From Psychroflexus sediminis (GTDB lineage Bacteria > Bacteroidota > Bacteroidia > Flavobacteriales > Flavobacteriaceae), in NCBI RefSeq assembly GCF_900099815.1, contig NZ_FNCW01000003.1:243756-307755 (forward strand): a stretch of 64,000 nucleotides of DNA, read 5' to 3'. Below, in pieces: positions 63,396 to 64,000 of the stretch. The stretch's first letter is position 1. Every line of letters begins with the position of its first letter. A program made the translations under genes and the position numbers. The notes under the pieces were generated by a model that ran no database searches, was not told where the DNA came from, and saw only the letters and a program-made list of their open reading frames with translations.

Positions 63396-64000
63396 ATGAA
63401 AAATTTTATTGTCTTATTACTGACTTTTTTACCATTTCTGGGATTCTCACAGCTGGATTTAAAGTACCAGATGCCTCATGAAGACATTCTAGAACTAGCG
63501 GATGTTCCTCTGCCCCCATCTATGAGTATAAATCCCGATGCCAGCAGGGCGTTATTAATCTATAGAAATCAATACAAGTCTATTGAAGATCTGGCTGAAG
63601 ATGAACTCAGACTGGCGGGCTTGCGAATTAATCCTAAAACCAATATTTCAAGCCGAACGCGATTTTATATAAACTTAAAATTATTTGATCCCCAAAAAAA
63701 GAAGGAGTCTGAAATCCAAAACCTGCCGGACAACCCAAAGATTTCAAATATAAACTGGTCTCCGGAGTATAATTATATCGCTTTTACCCATACGACCGAG
63801 ACAGGTAACGAATTGTGGGTCATCGACTACAGCAAAAAAATGGCCAGTCGACTCACTCCGGCTATTGTGAATGGCAATATAGGAACAACTTTAACCTGGC
63901 TTCCGGATGAATCCGGATTAATGGTTAAAACATTACCGGAAAACAGACCGGAGCTTATAAACACCGATAATAAAGTTCCTTCTGGACCAACCGTGTCTGT
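63396..64000 (+). CDS. S9 family prolyl oligopeptidase, 3' end outside window
   Basis: Start of an exported serine peptidase; the frame is open to the right edge, so only about 201 residues are visible. The ATG gives a signal peptide (MKNFIVLLLTFLPFLGFSQ). What follows, PHEDILELADVPLPPSMSINP and SWSPEYNYIAFT-like segments (NWSPEYNYIAFTHTTETGN, LWVIDYSKK), is the N-terminal beta-propeller of the S9 family. The catalytic alpha/beta-hydrolase domain lies beyond the window. The gene is divergent from the GH16 glucanase with 142 bp between starts. Confidence 0.82.
   Translation, partial: MKNFIVLLLTFLPFLGFSQLDLKYQMPHEDILELADVPLPPSMSINPDASRALLIYRNQYKSIEDLAEDELRLAGLRINPKTNISSRTRFYINLKLFDPQKKKESEIQNLPDNPKISNINWSPEYNYIAFTHTTETGNELWVIDYSKKMASRLTPAIVNGNIGTTLTWLPDESGLMVKTLPENRPELINTDNKVPSGPTVS

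Noticed and set aside
1-64000. Search for tRNA, rRNA, insertion sequences, phage genes and toxin-antitoxin pairs
   Set aside because: No cloverleaf-like tRNA, rRNA segment, transposase, integrase or small toxin-antitoxin pair was recognised by eye; covariance-model searches would be needed to exclude small RNAs.

Overview
The window looks like chromosomal DNA of a marine or salt-tolerant member of the Flavobacteriaceae (Bacteroidetes). The evidence is the short 287-residue primary sigma factor, promoters of the TTTG / TAnnTTTG type, TTG starts on some genes, the TamL lipoprotein, the type IX secretion protein PorT/SprT, a secreted glucanase with a type IX sorting tail, and a moderately AT-rich sequence. 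I see no phage, insertion sequence, CRISPR array, tRNA or rRNA. Most of the window is core metabolism; the accessory parts are the left edge (surface polysaccharide) and the right 10 kb.

Layout. 1-4.1 kb: envelope modification (three family-2 glycosyltransferases, one cut by the window edge, and a phosphoethanolamine-transferase-like enzyme). 4.1-11 kb: an M3 peptidase lipoprotein, a lone FtsE ATPase, a 1000-residue TPR protein and rpoD. 11-18.8 kb, minus strand: proC-proB-proA, pnp, rpsO, accD, fbaA. 18.9-26.6 kb: an outer-membrane and secretion block (tamL, trmH-like, porT, ubiE) and the potassium uptake pair trkA-trkH. 26.6-31.9 kb: a conserved protein of unknown function, a PhnP-like hydrolase followed by an overlapping 49-residue membrane peptide, a PQQ-type sugar dehydrogenase, a cytochrome c and a zinc alcohol dehydrogenase.

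32-48.7 kb is an amino-acid biosynthesis island: thrA-thrB-thrC and ilvD-ilvB-ilvN-ilvC-ilvA on the plus strand face leuA-leuC-leuD-leuB on the minus strand. Together they carry aspartate semialdehyde to threonine, threonine to 2-oxobutanoate, and both to isoleucine, valine and leucine. A hairpin-rich intergenic element of a type I know from Flavobacteria sits between leuD and leuB and appears to encode the end of LeuD. 48.8-54.1 kb: an unknown 515-residue protein, an Lrp/AsnC regulator divergent from asnB, and an FAD dehydrogenase.

54.3-64 kb is the accessory part: a DUF1456 protein, an rhlE-VF530-dinB operon whose dinB gene is broken by about five frameshifts, a phospholipase A, a SatD-like gene with a DUF3307 membrane protein, a dienelactone hydrolase, small membrane and secreted proteins, a GH16 glucanase exported by type IX secretion, and the start of an S9 peptidase. 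The most striking structure is just upstream of the SatD-like gene: three 28-bp units in which six hexamer half-sites (ATTCGA / TCGAAT) alternate in orientation exactly every 14 bp. The SatD-like protein has a motif order resembling a class III nucleotide cyclase domain followed by a helix-turn-helix. This regulator, membrane partner and operator array is my best candidate for an undescribed system.
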